Notes: a model not told the origin generated them from the letters alone. A stretch of DNA of 37,215 nt from Burkholderia guangdongensis (GCF_013403875.1 NZ_JACBNX010000034.1:1-37215), one strand, 5' to 3'; positions 23,319 through 32,565 are shown, counted from the first letter of the stretch. Made by a program: numbers and translations.

Positions 23319-23481
23319 GACGACCTCCGGAACGAACGTGAACGTGAGTAGCGAACCAACCTATCCGTTCAATGCGGGAGGGCGAACAATGGCCGACAGA
23401 CGCTGTGTTACGGCATGCCCGAAAATGCAACAGCGCGTAAAACCGCGCGCAAACAGGGCGTCACGCGCGAGCGTCAGGCGT

Positions 23482-23505
23482 GCCCGGCGGCGCGAACCGC
23501 CGGGC
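23482..23505. terminator. Hairpin downstream of minE
   Basis: GCCCGGCGG (23482-23490), loop cgcgaa, CCGCCGGGC (23497-23505): a perfect 9-bp stem about 20 bp after the minE stop. No T tract follows, but the position fits transcription end of the min operon. Confidence 0.45.
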
Positions 23506-23523
23506 GGGGGGACGCGAGGCCGG

Positions 23524-23778
23524 TCAGGCCTGCGGAATCTCAATCTTGACTTCGAGCACCTCGAGATCGTCCTGATGCTCGAGGCTCACGTGGATGTCGT
23601 CGTTCGAGATCTTCACGTACTTCGAGATCACGGCGACGAGCTCCTTCTGCAACGCGGGCAGATAGTCGGCCGGCGGCCGGCCGCCGATCCGCTCGTGCGC
23701 GATGATCAGCTGCAGGCGCTCCTTCGCGATCGAAGCGGATTTTTTCTTCTCTCCGAGGAGAAATGACAGAATCGACAT
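23524..23778 (-). CDS. minE: Cell division topological specificity factor MinE
   Basis: The 84-residue protein stimulates the MinD ATPase and drives pole-to-pole Min oscillation. The N-terminal MSILSFLLGEKK is the membrane-sensing amphipathic piece, KERLQLIIAHER (19-30) is the MinD-contacting helix or strand, and the C-terminal part with YVKISNDDIHV and LEVKIEIP is the dimer domain. A perfect AAAGGAGG lies 6 bp before the ATG and begins in the minD stop codon, so the two genes are tightly coupled. Confidence 0.97.
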   Translation of the reverse strand: MSILSFLLGEKKKSASIAKERLQLIIAHERIGGRPPADYLPALQKELVAVISKYVKISNDDIHVSLEHQDDLEVLEVKIEIPQA

Positions 23779-23790
23779 GGCGGGCCTCCT

Positions 23791-24606
23791 TTACTTGCTG
23801 CCGAAGAGGCGCTGCAGGAAGCCCGGCTTCTGGTATTCGGTGAATCGCAGCGGCGTTTCCTCACCGAGGAAGCGCGAAACGATGTCCTTGTACGCTTCGG
23901 CGACGTCGGTGCCGTCGAGGTGCACGGCCGGCAGGCCCTGGTTCGACGCATGCAGCACCGCCTCCGATTCCGGCACGACGCCGATCAGCCGGATCCGCAG
24001 AATCTCGCTGATGTCCTCGAGCGACAGCATCTCGCCTTCGCTGACGCGCTTCGGGCTGTAGCGCGTGATCAGCAGGTGCTCCTTGATCGGATCCTTGCCT
24101 TCGGTCGCGCGCTTCGTCTTCGACGACAGGATGCCGAGGATGCGGTCCGAGTCGCGCACCGACGACACTTCCGGGTTCGTGACGATCAGCGCCTCGTCCG
24201 CGAAGTACATCGCGTGCAGCGCGCCCGCCTCGATGCCGGCCGGCGAATCGCAGACGATGTAGTCGAAGTCCATCGCGATCAGGTCGTTGATCACCTTCTC
24301 GACGCCCTCGCGCGTCAGCGCATCCTTGTCGCGCGTCTGCGACGCCGGCAGGATGTACAGGTTCTCGGACTTCTTGTCCTTGATCAGTGCCTGGTTCAGG
24401 TTCGCCTCGCCGTGGATCACGTTGACGAGGTCGTACACCACGCGGCGCTCGCAGCCCATGATGAGATCGAGGTTGCGCAGGCCGACGTCGAAGTCGATCA
24501 CGGCCGTCTTGTGGCCGCGCAGCGCGAGACCGGAAGCGAAGCTCGCGCTCGTCGTCGTCTTGCCCACGCCGCCCTTGCCCGAAGTCACCACGATGATTTT
24601 TGCCAT
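23791..24606 (-). CDS. minD: Septum site-determining ATPase MinD
   Basis: The 271-residue deviant Walker ATPase binds the membrane as an ATP dimer and recruits MinC. The P-loop is KGGVGKTT (11-18) with the signature Lys11. VIDFDVGLRNLDLIMG and YIVCDSPAGIE are the switch regions. The C-terminal GFLQRLFGSK is the amphipathic membrane-targeting helix. The length is normal. It is the middle gene of minC-minD-minE. Confidence 0.97.
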   Translation of the reverse strand: MAKIIVVTSGKGGVGKTTTSASFASGLALRGHKTAVIDFDVGLRNLDLIMGCERRVVYDLVNVIHGEANLNQALIKDKKSENLYILPASQTRDKDALTREGVEKVINDLIAMDFDYIVCDSPAGIEAGALHAMYFADEALIVTNPEVSSVRDSDRILGILSSKTKRATEGKDPIKEHLLITRYSPKRVSEGEMLSLEDISEILRIRLIGVVPESEAVLHASNQGLPAVHLDGTDVAEAYKDIVSRFLGEETPLRFTEYQKPGFLQRLFGSK

Positions 24607-24666
24607 TTACCCAATACCCTGTGTTCGTTCAATGAGAGCCGATCGAGCCGCGGTGCGCCGCGTGGA

Positions 24667-25521
24667 TCACGTCAGGCGCAGCGGTTCGATCATCAGTTTT
24701 TCCTCTTCGAGCCGGATCTGCACCGCTTTGCCCACTACGTCGGCGGGCAGCGGGTTCTCGGTCGTTCGATAGATGCCCGCGATCGAAATCAGTTCCGGCT
24801 CGAGACACGTGCAGAAGATGCGCGCGTCGTGATTGCCGTGCACGCCCGCGAGCGCGCGGCCGCGCAACGGCGCGTAGATGTGGATGTTGCCTTCCGCGAT
24901 GATTTCGGCGCCGTGACTGACCGGCGCGAGCACCACGAGGTCTCCTTTCGCGTATATCCGCTGCCCCGAGCGCAACGGCCGGTCGACGACGAGCGTCTGG
25001 CCGGATGATCCTGCCGCAGCAGCCGCAGCAGCCGCAGAAGTTGCGGCGGGCTCGGCGGCGGCCGGCGCGGCGTACGATGTGGCGCTCGCGTCGGCGGCGC
25101 CCGCTGCCGCGGTGTCCTGCCCGCCCACGCCCGGCACGCCCGGCACGGCCGGTGCGCCCTCCGCCGCCGCCGGCTCGTCGTCCGCCTTCGCGGCCGGCGC
25201 GCGGCGATCGCGCGCCTCGAGCAGCGGCAGACCGGCGCCGCTCGCCCATGCCTGCTGCGCCGGCAGCGCGACGACGCCGACCGGACGCATCCGCACGTCG
25301 TTCAGCATCCGGTGGATCTCGTCGAGCGACACGCGCTCGCCGTCCGCCAGGCGGCGGACATCGATCGCGACGACGTCGTCGGCGAAGAATTCGGGAGTCG
25401 CTTCGAAACGTTTGACCAGCTCGGTACGCAGCGCGCCGAGATCGGCGGTCTTCACGATGAAGAGCAACGTGTCGACCGTCCCGCTGCGCAGTTCGAAGAA
25501 TGGCGATTTTTTAAGCGACAT
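24667..25521 (-). CDS. minC: Septum site-determining protein MinC
   Basis: The 284-residue FtsZ assembly inhibitor has an N-terminal FtsZ-acting domain, about 1-100 (MSLKKSPFFELRSG to WASGAGLPLLEAR), and a C-terminal beta-helix about 175-284 (YAKGDLVVLAPVSHGAEI, then GNIHIYAPLRGRALAGVHGN) for dimerisation and MinD binding. Between them lies a long linker of about 65 residues, Ala/Pro/Gly-rich with a run of eight Ala, longer than in enterobacterial MinC. ATG at 25521 gives the standard MSLKK start; an ATG two codons upstream is possible. It is first in the operon, with a probable -10 box just upstream. Confidence 0.95.
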   Translation of the reverse strand: MSLKKSPFFELRSGTVDTLLFIVKTADLGALRTELVKRFEATPEFFADDVVAIDVRRLADGERVSLDEIHRMLNDVRMRPVGVVALPAQQAWASGAGLPLLEARDRRAPAAKADDEPAAAEGAPAVPGVPGVGGQDTAAAGAADASATSYAAPAAAEPAATSAAAAAAAAGSSGQTLVVDRPLRSGQRIYAKGDLVVLAPVSHGAEIIAEGNIHIYAPLRGRALAGVHGNHDARIFCTCLEPELISIAGIYRTTENPLPADVVGKAVQIRLEEEKLMIEPLRLT

Positions 25522-25546
25522 GGACATTCTGCAAAAAATTTTTCGT

Positions 25547-25552
25547 ATTTTA
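25547..25552 (-). promoter_or_regulatory. Probable -10 box of the min operon
   Basis: TAAAAT on the minus strand lies 25 bp before the minC ATG, within a short AT-rich stretch that stands out in GC-rich DNA. No convincing -35 is seen; TGG at the right distance is weak. Confidence 0.4.
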
Positions 25553-25608
25553 CAGGCGTCCACGCGAGCGGCCATTATTTTTGGGCGGCCGGGCCACGGC
25601 CGTGCGCG

Positions 25609-26118
25609 TCAGGGCCCCGGCCGGTACAGGAAAAGCGTCTTCATCGCGCCCGGCACGCGGGCGATCGGCGCATGCTCGCCGGTGTGGACGAAGCCGAACC
25701 GTTCGTAGAAACGGATCGCGTCGCGGTTCGCGTCGGCGATCCATGCGTAGATTTCCTGCGCGCCGCGATCGGCGAGCCACGCGTGCGCCGTGTTCACGAG
25801 CAGCACGCCGCCGCGCAGATGGCGCACCGCGTGCGCAACATACAGCTCGCTGACGAACGCGCGGCGCGCGGGCGTGTTGTCGAAATAGGCGCCGATCATG
25901 CCGGCCGGATGGCCCTCGGTGTACAGCACGAACGTCGTCGCCTGTTCGGATGTCGCGCGCTGCGCGGCGATCGCCGACGCGGTGGCTGCGTCGACGGTCC
26001 GCTCCGCGTCCGGCGCCTCGCCGGACGCATACGGCTCACGCATCGACGCGGCACGGAGTTCGCGATATACGCCGCCCTGATCGGCAGCGATACGACGAAC
26101 GGTCAAGATCGAACTCAT
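25609..26118 (-). CDS. GNAT-family N-acetyltransferase
   Basis: The 169-residue product has the GNAT fold pattern: an N-terminal RRIAADQGGVYRELR strand-helix, GMIGAYFDN, FVSELYVAHAVRHLRGGVLLV (motif A, though the canonical Q/R-x-x-G-x-G/A acetyl-CoA loop is R-H-L-R-G-G here) and AIRFYERFGFVHTGE (motif B). It probably acetylates a small molecule or protein amine; the substrate is unknown. ATG at 26118 (MSSILTVRR) fits the fold start. The longer frame upstream is low-quality Arg-rich sequence. It is separate from the min operon, whose minC promoter lies downstream of this gene's stop. Confidence 0.8.
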   Translation of the reverse strand: MSSILTVRRIAADQGGVYRELRAASMREPYASGEAPDAERTVDAATASAIAAQRATSEQATTFVLYTEGHPAGMIGAYFDNTPARRAFVSELYVAHAVRHLRGGVLLVNTAHAWLADRGAQEIYAWIADANRDAIRFYERFGFVHTGEHAPIARVPGAMKTLFLYRPGP

Positions 26119-26641
26119 GCGGATACAGCCCCAGTCGGACAGCAAGTTATTAGCTTCAACCGAAAGCGGGGCATGAGTCAAATCGATATTTTCAAATGGC
26201 AATCCGCGGCGAAAAGTGGCGCACGGCGTCGCCGCAGCCGTGTCGCGGCGCGGCGCGCGCCGCTTGTGCGGGTGCAGCATCGGCGAGGCGCCAACGCCGC
26301 CGCCCGGCCATCACCGCTCCATGTATCAGGCGACTTCCCGTCCGGCCTAGACCGGACGGCTCGTCGATGGATGTGCGAGCCGCGCGCCGGCTCCGGCACC
26401 GTCGTATCGGCAGTCCGGAATCGAACGCGCGGGTGCGTGTCGATGCATGTTTTTTGCTGCAATGCGGTATATCGTTTCAGCGATGAAAACACACAGCGGA
26501 ATCGCTTTTGTCCGACAAAATGTCAGTGCAAGCATGCCGAATCATCGATACGCCCCCGTTTCAATCGTTGCGTTTTCGCGCACTGCAACACGCGCGGCGC
26601 GCGTTCGCGCGTGGACGAACGGGTCGACGCGCGCGCGGACA
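26119..26641. other. Intergenic region with a palindromic hairpin
   Basis: This 523-bp gap lies between the flotillin-like gene and the GNAT gene, both on the minus strand. At 26338-26359, CCGTCCGG-cctaga-CCGGACGG forms a perfect 8-bp stem without a T tract. The part 26440-26540 is less GC-rich and could hold the GNAT promoter, but I see no good hexamer pair. Open frames here lack protein character. Confidence 0.4.
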
Positions 26642-28624
26642 TCAAGCGCGCGAATCGCCGACCGAGATCTGATTGCCGAGCGCGCCGTCCGGCCGCGCAT
26701 GCACCTGCGCGAGCTCGACCGCCTTCAGCGAGCTCATCAGCGACATCAGCGTCGAAAACGCGTTGCCGTCCGCGCCGCCACCGAGCTGGATCTGCGGCAC
26801 GAGCGGCACCTTCGACGCCTCGAACGCCTCCGCGAGCCGCAGCATCACCGTCTGCATCAGCTGCTTGTCCGCGCCGTCGCCCTGCAGCGCTTCCGATTTC
26901 GCCTTGATCGCCGACGCTTCGGCCTCGCCGACCGAACGGATCGCCGACGCGCGGCCCGAGCCTTCCATTTCCTGCTTGAATTTTTCGGCGTGCGCGAGCG
27001 CCTCGATCTCCTGCCGGCGCTTCTCGGCGGCCTTCACGCTCGCGGAGCCCTGGTTCTCCTTGATGCTGATGTCGACGAGCGAGCCCGTCAGCTCCTTCTG
27101 CTTCGCCGCGCGCTGCTCCGCCTCGTTCAGCTCGCGCTCCTTGTCGGCGGCGATCTGCTTCTGCGCGAACGTCTCGACCTGCTCGCGCGCGATCTGGCGA
27201 TCGCGCAGCTGCGCCATGATGTTCTCGATCTGCACGTCGCCTTGCTGCGCCTTCGGCGTGCCGATCAGCACCTCTTCGAATTCGAGCGAATACGCGCGGA
27301 AGCGCTCGCGCATGTCGTTCGACGCATTGACCTGCAGCTCGCTGCGCGACTGGATCAGCTCGATGAAGGTCTTCGTCTGCGACACGTTCTTGAAGTACGA
27401 CGACACCATCGGATCGAGCGTCTGCTCGACGAGCTGCGCGATGTTGCCGAAGCGCTGCACGACCATCGGCGCCTTCCGGTAATCGATGTGCACGACGACC
27501 GACAGCGGCAGCAGCGGCTCGAACGCATCCTTCGTGATCAACGTGATTTCGCGCAGGTTCGAATCGAAGTTCGAGCCGCTTTCGCCCGACTTCCACATCA
27601 GCACGAAGTTCGTGGTCGGCACGAGCTCGATCTTGCCGGCATACGTGTTGAACGCGTACTTGCCCGGCATCAGCGGATCGCGCCATACGCCGCGGCAGCC
27701 GTTCGCGACCAGCTCGCCGTGGCTGTATTCGCTACCGGACAGATCGTCGCCGCGACGGCCCGTGTACGACACGACGACGCCGACGTAGCCGACCGGAATG
27801 ACGGTCTTGCGAATGAATTCGACAGTCGCGAACAGACGGTTGATGTACCACGTCCCTTCCACCAGCACGCGCTCCTGCCGGCCCCGGCGGCCGCCCGCGG
27901 CGAGAAACTTTTCGGGCTCCTGATAAGAGTTGTGCACTTCGCCGACGTCGGGCGCGAGCAGTTCGTCCTTCACGAGCGCCGGGCCGTCCTGCACGGTCAC
28001 GATCGCGAGCAGATCCGAGTCGTGCTCGCCTTCGGCGCTCTTCACGACGACCGGCGAGAACGCCCGGCGCTCGTCGAGGAGCTCGCGCATCTTGCCGTAA
28101 TAGGCCTTCTCCTGCGTGTTGAGCGACAGCGAATACGTCGCCTCCTCGGTCATCACGACGAACAGCGCCGGATTGATGATGTGCGTGCCCTCGCGCAGCA
28201 CCTTGCGCTGCGGACCTTTCTCGCCGCCGCCGGCGAGAAACGCGCTCACGTCGCGGAAATCGCTGACGGCCGAATTGTCGGCGAGCGTCTGTCCGGCCGG
28301 CAGATCGCGTCCGTCGCGCGCGAACACGTAGCCGATCTTGCCTTGCGTGACCGACACCATCGAGTAGATATGCACGCGATACTGGAACGGCGCGAAAAAA
28401 TGGAAGCCGCCGCGCCGCAACTCGGGCTGAAAGCCCGCTTCCCCCTGCAATGCGAGCAGCCCGGTCTTCACCGAGCCGCGCAGGCTCCAGAGCTTCTCGA
28501 CGACGCCGATACGATCGTTCGGGATATAGCGGATGATGCCGGCGACCCAGAACAGCGCCGCGATCGCCAGCGGAACGGCCAGGTACAGCGCTGCGATCTC
28601 ACCCGTTTGCAACAGATGGTTCAT
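26642..28624 (-). CDS. Flotillin-like SPFH-domain membrane protein
   Basis: The 660-residue protein has an N-terminal membrane helix (about 10-33, YLAVPLAIAALFWVAGII). An SPFH/band-7 region follows with YIPNDRIGVVEKLWS and GFHFFAPFQYRVH, and a second part with VPVGY-like IPVGYVGVVVSYTG. From about 470 to 600 comes a long Glu/Lys/Ala-rich coiled coil (QKQIAADKERELNEAEQRAA and similar), as in flotillins. Flotillin-like proteins scaffold membrane microdomains and often pair with NfeD, which is absent here. AAGGA 9 bp before the ATG supports the start. It is larger than typical YqiK/FloT (about 500-550 residues) because of an extended N-terminal half. Confidence 0.85.
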   Translation of the reverse strand: MNHLLQTGEIAALYLAVPLAIAALFWVAGIIRYIPNDRIGVVEKLWSLRGSVKTGLLALQGEAGFQPELRRGGFHFFAPFQYRVHIYSMVSVTQGKIGYVFARDGRDLPAGQTLADNSAVSDFRDVSAFLAGGGEKGPQRKVLREGTHIINPALFVVMTEEATYSLSLNTQEKAYYGKMRELLDERRAFSPVVVKSAEGEHDSDLLAIVTVQDGPALVKDELLAPDVGEVHNSYQEPEKFLAAGGRRGRQERVLVEGTWYINRLFATVEFIRKTVIPVGYVGVVVSYTGRRGDDLSGSEYSHGELVANGCRGVWRDPLMPGKYAFNTYAGKIELVPTTNFVLMWKSGESGSNFDSNLREITLITKDAFEPLLPLSVVVHIDYRKAPMVVQRFGNIAQLVEQTLDPMVSSYFKNVSQTKTFIELIQSRSELQVNASNDMRERFRAYSLEFEEVLIGTPKAQQGDVQIENIMAQLRDRQIAREQVETFAQKQIAADKERELNEAEQRAAKQKELTGSLVDISIKENQGSASVKAAEKRRQEIEALAHAEKFKQEMEGSGRASAIRSVGEAEASAIKAKSEALQGDGADKQLMQTVMLRLAEAFEASKVPLVPQIQLGGGADGNAFSTLMSLMSSLKAVELAQVHARPDGALGNQISVGDSRA

Positions 28625-28749
28625 GTGTTGTTTTCCTTATCATTCTTACGGGGTTATTTCCCGTTTTGCTTGCGTTTTTGCTTCTTGTCGCCGTCCCCTC
28701 GAACGGCACGGCTCCAGTCTACCGCTGTGGCAGCGGCAGCGCTTGGCGG

Positions 28750-29349
28750 TCAACTCGCCGCTGCCGGCGATCGCGAATGCAAGTCGAGCGTCAACTCCGT
28801 GATGAACGCCGCGCCCCGTTCGTGATACGCCGTGAACCCGAAACGCCGCGCCAGTCCGATCATCGCGTGGTTTTCGCTCAGCGTCGTGCCGAACAGTCGC
28901 TTCACCCCCGACCGAGCGGCAAGATCGATCAGACTCGACAGCAGTTCGCCGCCGAGCCCGCGCCCGTGCCACGCATCGCTGATCACGATCGCGAATTCGG
29001 CGGTGTCGAACTCGCCGTCGTTCATCGCGTAGCGCGCGACGCCGATCTGCCGTTCTCGGCCATCGAGCCGGACCGCCGCGATCACCGCGCCTTCGCGCCG
29101 CCAATCGATATGGGTCCAGCGAACCATCTCGTCGGCGGTCGGCTCGCGCCCCGACATCAGCCGCATATAGCCGCTCTCTTTCGACAGCCCGCAGACAAAG
29201 TCGCGCTCGATCGCGAAGTCGTCAGGCTCGATCGCCCGCACCAGCACCGGCGTGCCGTCCTTCGCGTGCCAGACGTGCCGAACGGTTTCGGCCAGCGCGT
29301 CCGGCGCCGTCGCGCTCGCGCGGCTCCCTTCGATTGCGATCGTGTCCAT
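28750..29349 (-). CDS. GNAT-family N-acetyltransferase (PatZ C-terminal-like)
   Basis: The 199-residue product starts at ATG 29349 (MDTIAIEGSRAS), where GGAGG lies 6 bp upstream; a longer in-frame start at 29445 has no such site. The sequence VRAIEPDDFAIERDFV, then GLSKESGYMRLMSG resembles the acetyltransferase half of acyl-CoA-synthetase-linked Pat enzymes. ISDAWHGRGLGGELLSSLID is the acetyl-CoA binding motif A, with the loop G-R-G-L-G-G. It probably acetylates a protein or small molecule. No regulatory domain is fused. It is upstream of the flotillin-like gene in the same direction, with a 125-bp gap. Confidence 0.85.
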   Translation of the reverse strand: MDTIAIEGSRASATAPDALAETVRHVWHAKDGTPVLVRAIEPDDFAIERDFVCGLSKESGYMRLMSGREPTADEMVRWTHIDWRREGAVIAAVRLDGRERQIGVARYAMNDGEFDTAEFAIVISDAWHGRGLGGELLSSLIDLAARSGVKRLFGTTLSENHAMIGLARRFGFTAYHERGAAFITELTLDLHSRSPAAAS

Positions 29350-29692
29350 CTTCACCTCCGCCAGTTTCACCTTTCTCGTCACGCGCGCCCGGGATCCGTT
29401 CGGCCCGGCCATCGACGCGGCCACGTCGGGCCGGAACGTCATCATGCGTTCATTCTAGGAACGCGCGCGTCGCGCCCACAGGGGCGCCGGCTCAATGCGG
29501 CTTTTCGCGCGGAGCAATAATCCGCACCCGGCGCCGAACGACGCGTCGCCGATTATTGATCAATCAGCAAAGCCGCATTCGTCCGCCCCCTCTTACTCCG
29601 CTCCCGCGCGTTCCCTACAGTGGCGTCAAGCCCCGAACGACAGCGCATCCGCGACGCCGCCCGGCCCCCTTCCATCCGCAACGGACACGCTC

Positions 29693-30148
29693 ATGAACCC
29701 GCAGCCCCTCTATTTCGACGACCTCACCGTCGGCGACACCTTCATCAGCGGCACACACGAAGTGAGCGCCGCCGACATCAAGCGGTTCGCCGCGGAATTC
29801 GATCCGCAACCGTTCCATCTCGACGACGAGGCCGCGCGCGGCACGATGTTCGGCGGGCTCGCCGCGAGCGGCTGGCATACCGCGGCGATCACGATGCGGC
29901 TGCTCCTCAGCGGCGGCGGCCCGAAGCTGGCCAACGGCGCGCTCGGCGCCGGCAGCGAGATCGAATGGAAGATGCCGACGCGCCCCGGTGACGCGCTGCA
30001 CGTCGAAAGCGAAGTCGTGGAGCTGGTCCCGTCCCGCTCGCGCGCGCATCTCGGCACGCTGGTGCTGCGCTCCAGAACGATCAATCAGCGCGGCGAAGTC
30101 GTGCAGAACCAGACCGCCAGGCTGATCGTCGCGCGCCGCCCCGCGTAA
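29693..30148 (+). CDS. MaoC-like (R)-hydratase/dehydratase
   Basis: The 151-residue hot-dog protein contains YFDDLTVGDTFISGTHEV, then FAAEFDPQPFHLDDEAARGTMFGGLAASGWHT. The D-x-x-P-x-H pattern (DPQPFH) and following G-G-L-A-x-S-G form the MaoC hydratase active site (Asp and His). Such enzymes hydrate 2-enoyl-CoA esters, in fatty acid or polyester metabolism. ATG at 29693 opens the domain directly; the upstream frame is low-complexity. It is followed, 98 bp on, by a LysR gene in the same direction. Confidence 0.88.
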   Translation: MNPQPLYFDDLTVGDTFISGTHEVSAADIKRFAAEFDPQPFHLDDEAARGTMFGGLAASGWHTAAITMRLLLSGGGPKLANGALGAGSEIEWKMPTRPGDALHVESEVVELVPSRSRAHLGTLVLRSRTINQRGEVVQNQTARLIVARRPA

Positions 30149-30246
30149 CGCCTTCCGCGTCCTGCGATGGCTTCCCACGGGTGCTAGCAGCCGGCATCGA
30201 GATTGCGGTCTAATGGCGTCTCCCCCATCGAATGGAGCCGCGCATC

Positions 30247-31158
30247 ATGGACCGCATCGCTGCGATGAACGTATTCGTCCGCGTGGTGGAAGCCGGGACG
30301 TTCACGAAGGCGGCCGACACCCTCGATCTGCCGAACGCGACGGTGACGCGGCTCATCCAGAAGCTCGAGGAAGACCTGAAGGTTCGCCTGCTGTACCGCA
30401 CGACGCGCTCGCTGACGGTCACGCCGGAAGGCGCGATCTACTACGAGCGCGTCGTGCGCCTGCTGGCGGACCTCGCGGACATCGAATCGTCGACCACGCA
30501 TGCGCGCGCGAAACCGTCGGGCAGAATCCGCGTCGATACCGCGGCCGCGATCGGCACACTGGTGCTCGTGCCGGCGCTCGCGGACTTCTACCGGATGTAT
30601 CCGGACGTCGAGATCGAACTCGACATCGGCAACAAGCGCTCCGACGTGATCGCCGAGGGCATCGATTGCGCGATCCGTGCCGGCGAGGTCGACGAGCAGT
30701 TTCTGGTCGCGCGGCAGATCGGCAGCTTCGGCTTCACGACGTGCGCGACACCGGCGTTTCTCGACACGCACGGCACGCCGACGTCGCCCGATCAATTGCG
30801 CGAGCTGCCGACCGTCGGCATGATCCCGTCGCGCGGCGGGCGCTCGCTGTCGTTCCGGTTTTCGCACGACGATCAGAAAGGGGATCTCACGCTGAACCAT
30901 CGCCTCGTCGTGAACGACACGAACGCGTATCTGGCCGCGGGCCTCGCCAGCCTCGGCATCATCCAGGCGCCCGCATACTCGGTGCGCGACGCGGTCGCCG
31001 CCGGACAACTCGTGCCGCTGCTCGAGGACTGGCAGCCGCCGGCCAACCCGGTGCACGTGATCTACGCGCCGAACCGCTATCTGAGCGCGAAAGTGCGCGT
31101 GTTCATCGACTGGATCGTCGAGCTGTTCGAGCGCGACGAGCAGCTTAAACGCCGGTAA
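30247..31158 (+). CDS. LysR-family transcriptional regulator
   Basis: The 303-residue product has the N-terminal winged helix, MNVFVRVVEAGTFTKAADTL and then LPNATVTRLIQKLEEDLKVR with LLYRTTRSLTVTPEG. The effector-binding domain from about 90 onward has GRIRVDTAAAIGTLVLVPAL. The A-x-T-R-x-I-x-x-L-E recognition helix is typical of the CrgA/DhcR-like subgroup. ATG at 30247 (MDRIAAMNVF) is chosen because GGAG lies 9 bp upstream; the ATG at 30232 has none. It is convergent with the ChaC gene (15-bp gap). No divergently transcribed target adjoins, so its regulon is unclear; the MaoC gene upstream is a candidate. Confidence 0.9.
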   Translation: MDRIAAMNVFVRVVEAGTFTKAADTLDLPNATVTRLIQKLEEDLKVRLLYRTTRSLTVTPEGAIYYERVVRLLADLADIESSTTHARAKPSGRIRVDTAAAIGTLVLVPALADFYRMYPDVEIELDIGNKRSDVIAEGIDCAIRAGEVDEQFLVARQIGSFGFTTCATPAFLDTHGTPTSPDQLRELPTVGMIPSRGGRSLSFRFSHDDQKGDLTLNHRLVVNDTNAYLAAGLASLGIIQAPAYSVRDAVAAGQLVPLLEDWQPPANPVHVIYAPNRYLSAKVRVFIDWIVELFERDEQLKRR

Positions 31159-31173
31159 CGGTCACGGTCACAG

Positions 31174-31884
31174 TCACGCTCCGCCGCCGGCCGCGTCCGC
31201 GTCGCGAATCGCGCGCCGCAGGCGTTCGATGCCGGCGTCGCGAAGACCGAGGCGCTCGAGCGTCTGCACGGTCGCGTCGAAATACGCGCGCGACGTGCCG
31301 AGCGGCCCGCTGCCCGTGCGGATCAGGTGCGCGACGTGGTCGAGCGACGCGCCGCCGAGATAGCGGTCGTGCGTGCGGTTGACGACGAACGTCAGCGCCC
31401 GGATCTTCCGGCCGCCGGCCGTCGCGGCAATCCATCGCGGGTCGTACGAGCCGGCCAGCATCTCGCGCCGCCATAGCAGCCGCAGTTCGGCTTCGACCTT
31501 CGCCGCATCGATCCGGTACAGCACGCCGTTGCACGCGCCCCCGCGGTCGAGCGCGAGCATCGCGCCGGGCTGCTCGGGCGTGCCGCGCGCGATGATCAGC
31601 CGCAGGCAGAATCGCCGATGCCAGCCGTCCACGCGCGCGACGAACGTATCGGCAACGTCGAGCGCCGGATTCCACATCAGCGATCCGTAGCCGAATACAT
31701 GGAGATCCTGGCCGCGATCGTGACGATCGAGCGTCGCGCGCAGCGTCCGGTCCAGCTCCGCGTCGCTCCTCACCGTGATGCCGGCCGGCGGGTTCGCGCG
31801 CAGCGCGTGCAGCAGCGCGCCCCGCGCGAGGCGCTCGCGCGTCATTTCGTATTCGGACGGTGGGATTGGACGATCGTCGGACAT
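31174..31884 (-). CDS. chaC: Glutathione-specific gamma-glutamylcyclotransferase (ChaC-like)
   Basis: The 236-residue ChaC-family protein has the substrate-binding loop VFGYGSLMWNPALD, the signature Y-G-S-L of the gamma-glutamylcyclotransferase fold. The catalytic Glu is probably in a central YRID-x-A-x-V-E-A-E-L segment. ChaC enzymes split glutathione into 5-oxoproline and Cys-Gly. ATG at 31884 (MSDDRPIPPSEYEMTRERL) is chosen over a long upstream frame with no protein character, though the ribosome binding site is weak. It is convergent with LysR and divergent from the DUF4148 gene. Confidence 0.88.
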   Translation of the reverse strand: MSDDRPIPPSEYEMTRERLARGALLHALRANPPAGITVRSDAELDRTLRATLDRHDRGQDLHVFGYGSLMWNPALDVADTFVARVDGWHRRFCLRLIIARGTPEQPGAMLALDRGGACNGVLYRIDAAKVEAELRLLWRREMLAGSYDPRWIAATAGGRKIRALTFVVNRTHDRYLGGASLDHVAHLIRTGSGPLGTSRAYFDATVQTLERLGLRDAGIERLRRAIRDADAAGGGA

Positions 31885-32134
31885 GAAACGGCTCTGAAAT
31901 GCGTGCCATGGCGGTGACACGACTGTATGCCGCGACATCGGCGCCGGAAAGCCGACCGCAGACAACGCTCTTTTGTGGCAGCGGGAAAAATCCCTTCGAC
32001 CTGTCCACGCATTGTTGTCGTCCACGGAACATTGCATTGGCGTGCGAGGCATTTATCCAGCCCTCCCCCGGACCTAGACTGCATTCATCGACATCGCTCG
32101 TGTCGTCATGCCAATCATCCTGGAGGTCGCCATC

Positions 32135-32458
32135 ATGAAATCCCTGATTCAAGCAGTCGCCATCGCGCTGACGCTCGCCGCTCCGACCCTGTCGTTCGCG
32201 CAGGTGGATCGCCCGCTGACCCGCGCCCAGGTTCGTGCCGAGCTCCGCGAACTCAAGCAGGCCGGGTACGATCCGAGCGACTATTTCTATCCGGAAAGCC
32301 TGCGGAGCGCCCAGGCGATCGTCGACAGCCGTCACGATGCCGCGCAAGGCGACGTGTCGGGGTATGGGCGCGACGGCACCGTGAAATCGGAATCCGGCAG
32401 CATGCATGCGCTGTCGCGAACGAGCGAGTATTCGCCGCTGAACGCCAAGCGCAAGTGA
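32135..32458 (+). CDS. DUF4148-family exported protein
   Basis: The 107-residue product has a signal peptide (MKSLIQAVAIALTLAAPTLS, cleavage after FAQ near residue 23). The core LTRAQVRAELRELKQAGYDPSD with following YYPE-like YFYPESL is the DUF4148 motif of small periplasmic proteins abundant in Burkholderia. The function is unknown. A GGAGG 8 bp before the ATG at 32135 decides the start over an upstream ATG at 32108. About 250 bp of shared upstream region lies between it and chaC, including a possible -10 (TAGACT near 32075). Confidence 0.87.
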   Translation: MKSLIQAVAIALTLAAPTLSFAQVDRPLTRAQVRAELRELKQAGYDPSDYFYPESLRSAQAIVDSRHDAAQGDVSGYGRDGTVKSESGSMHALSRTSEYSPLNAKRK

Positions 32459-32565
32459 ATTCGCCGCCAAACGCGGCCGACCGCCCGCGTCGGCCGCTCC
32501 CCCCGACATCTCGTCAAAAGCCAACGCGTGCGCAATGAACGCGCACCTTGGCGGGCATCGGCGAT

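Noticed and set aside
26447..28825. 792-codon plus-strand frame opposite the flotillin-like gene
   Set aside because: It is a mirror of the SPFH coiled-coil gene; no domain, signal or ribosome site.
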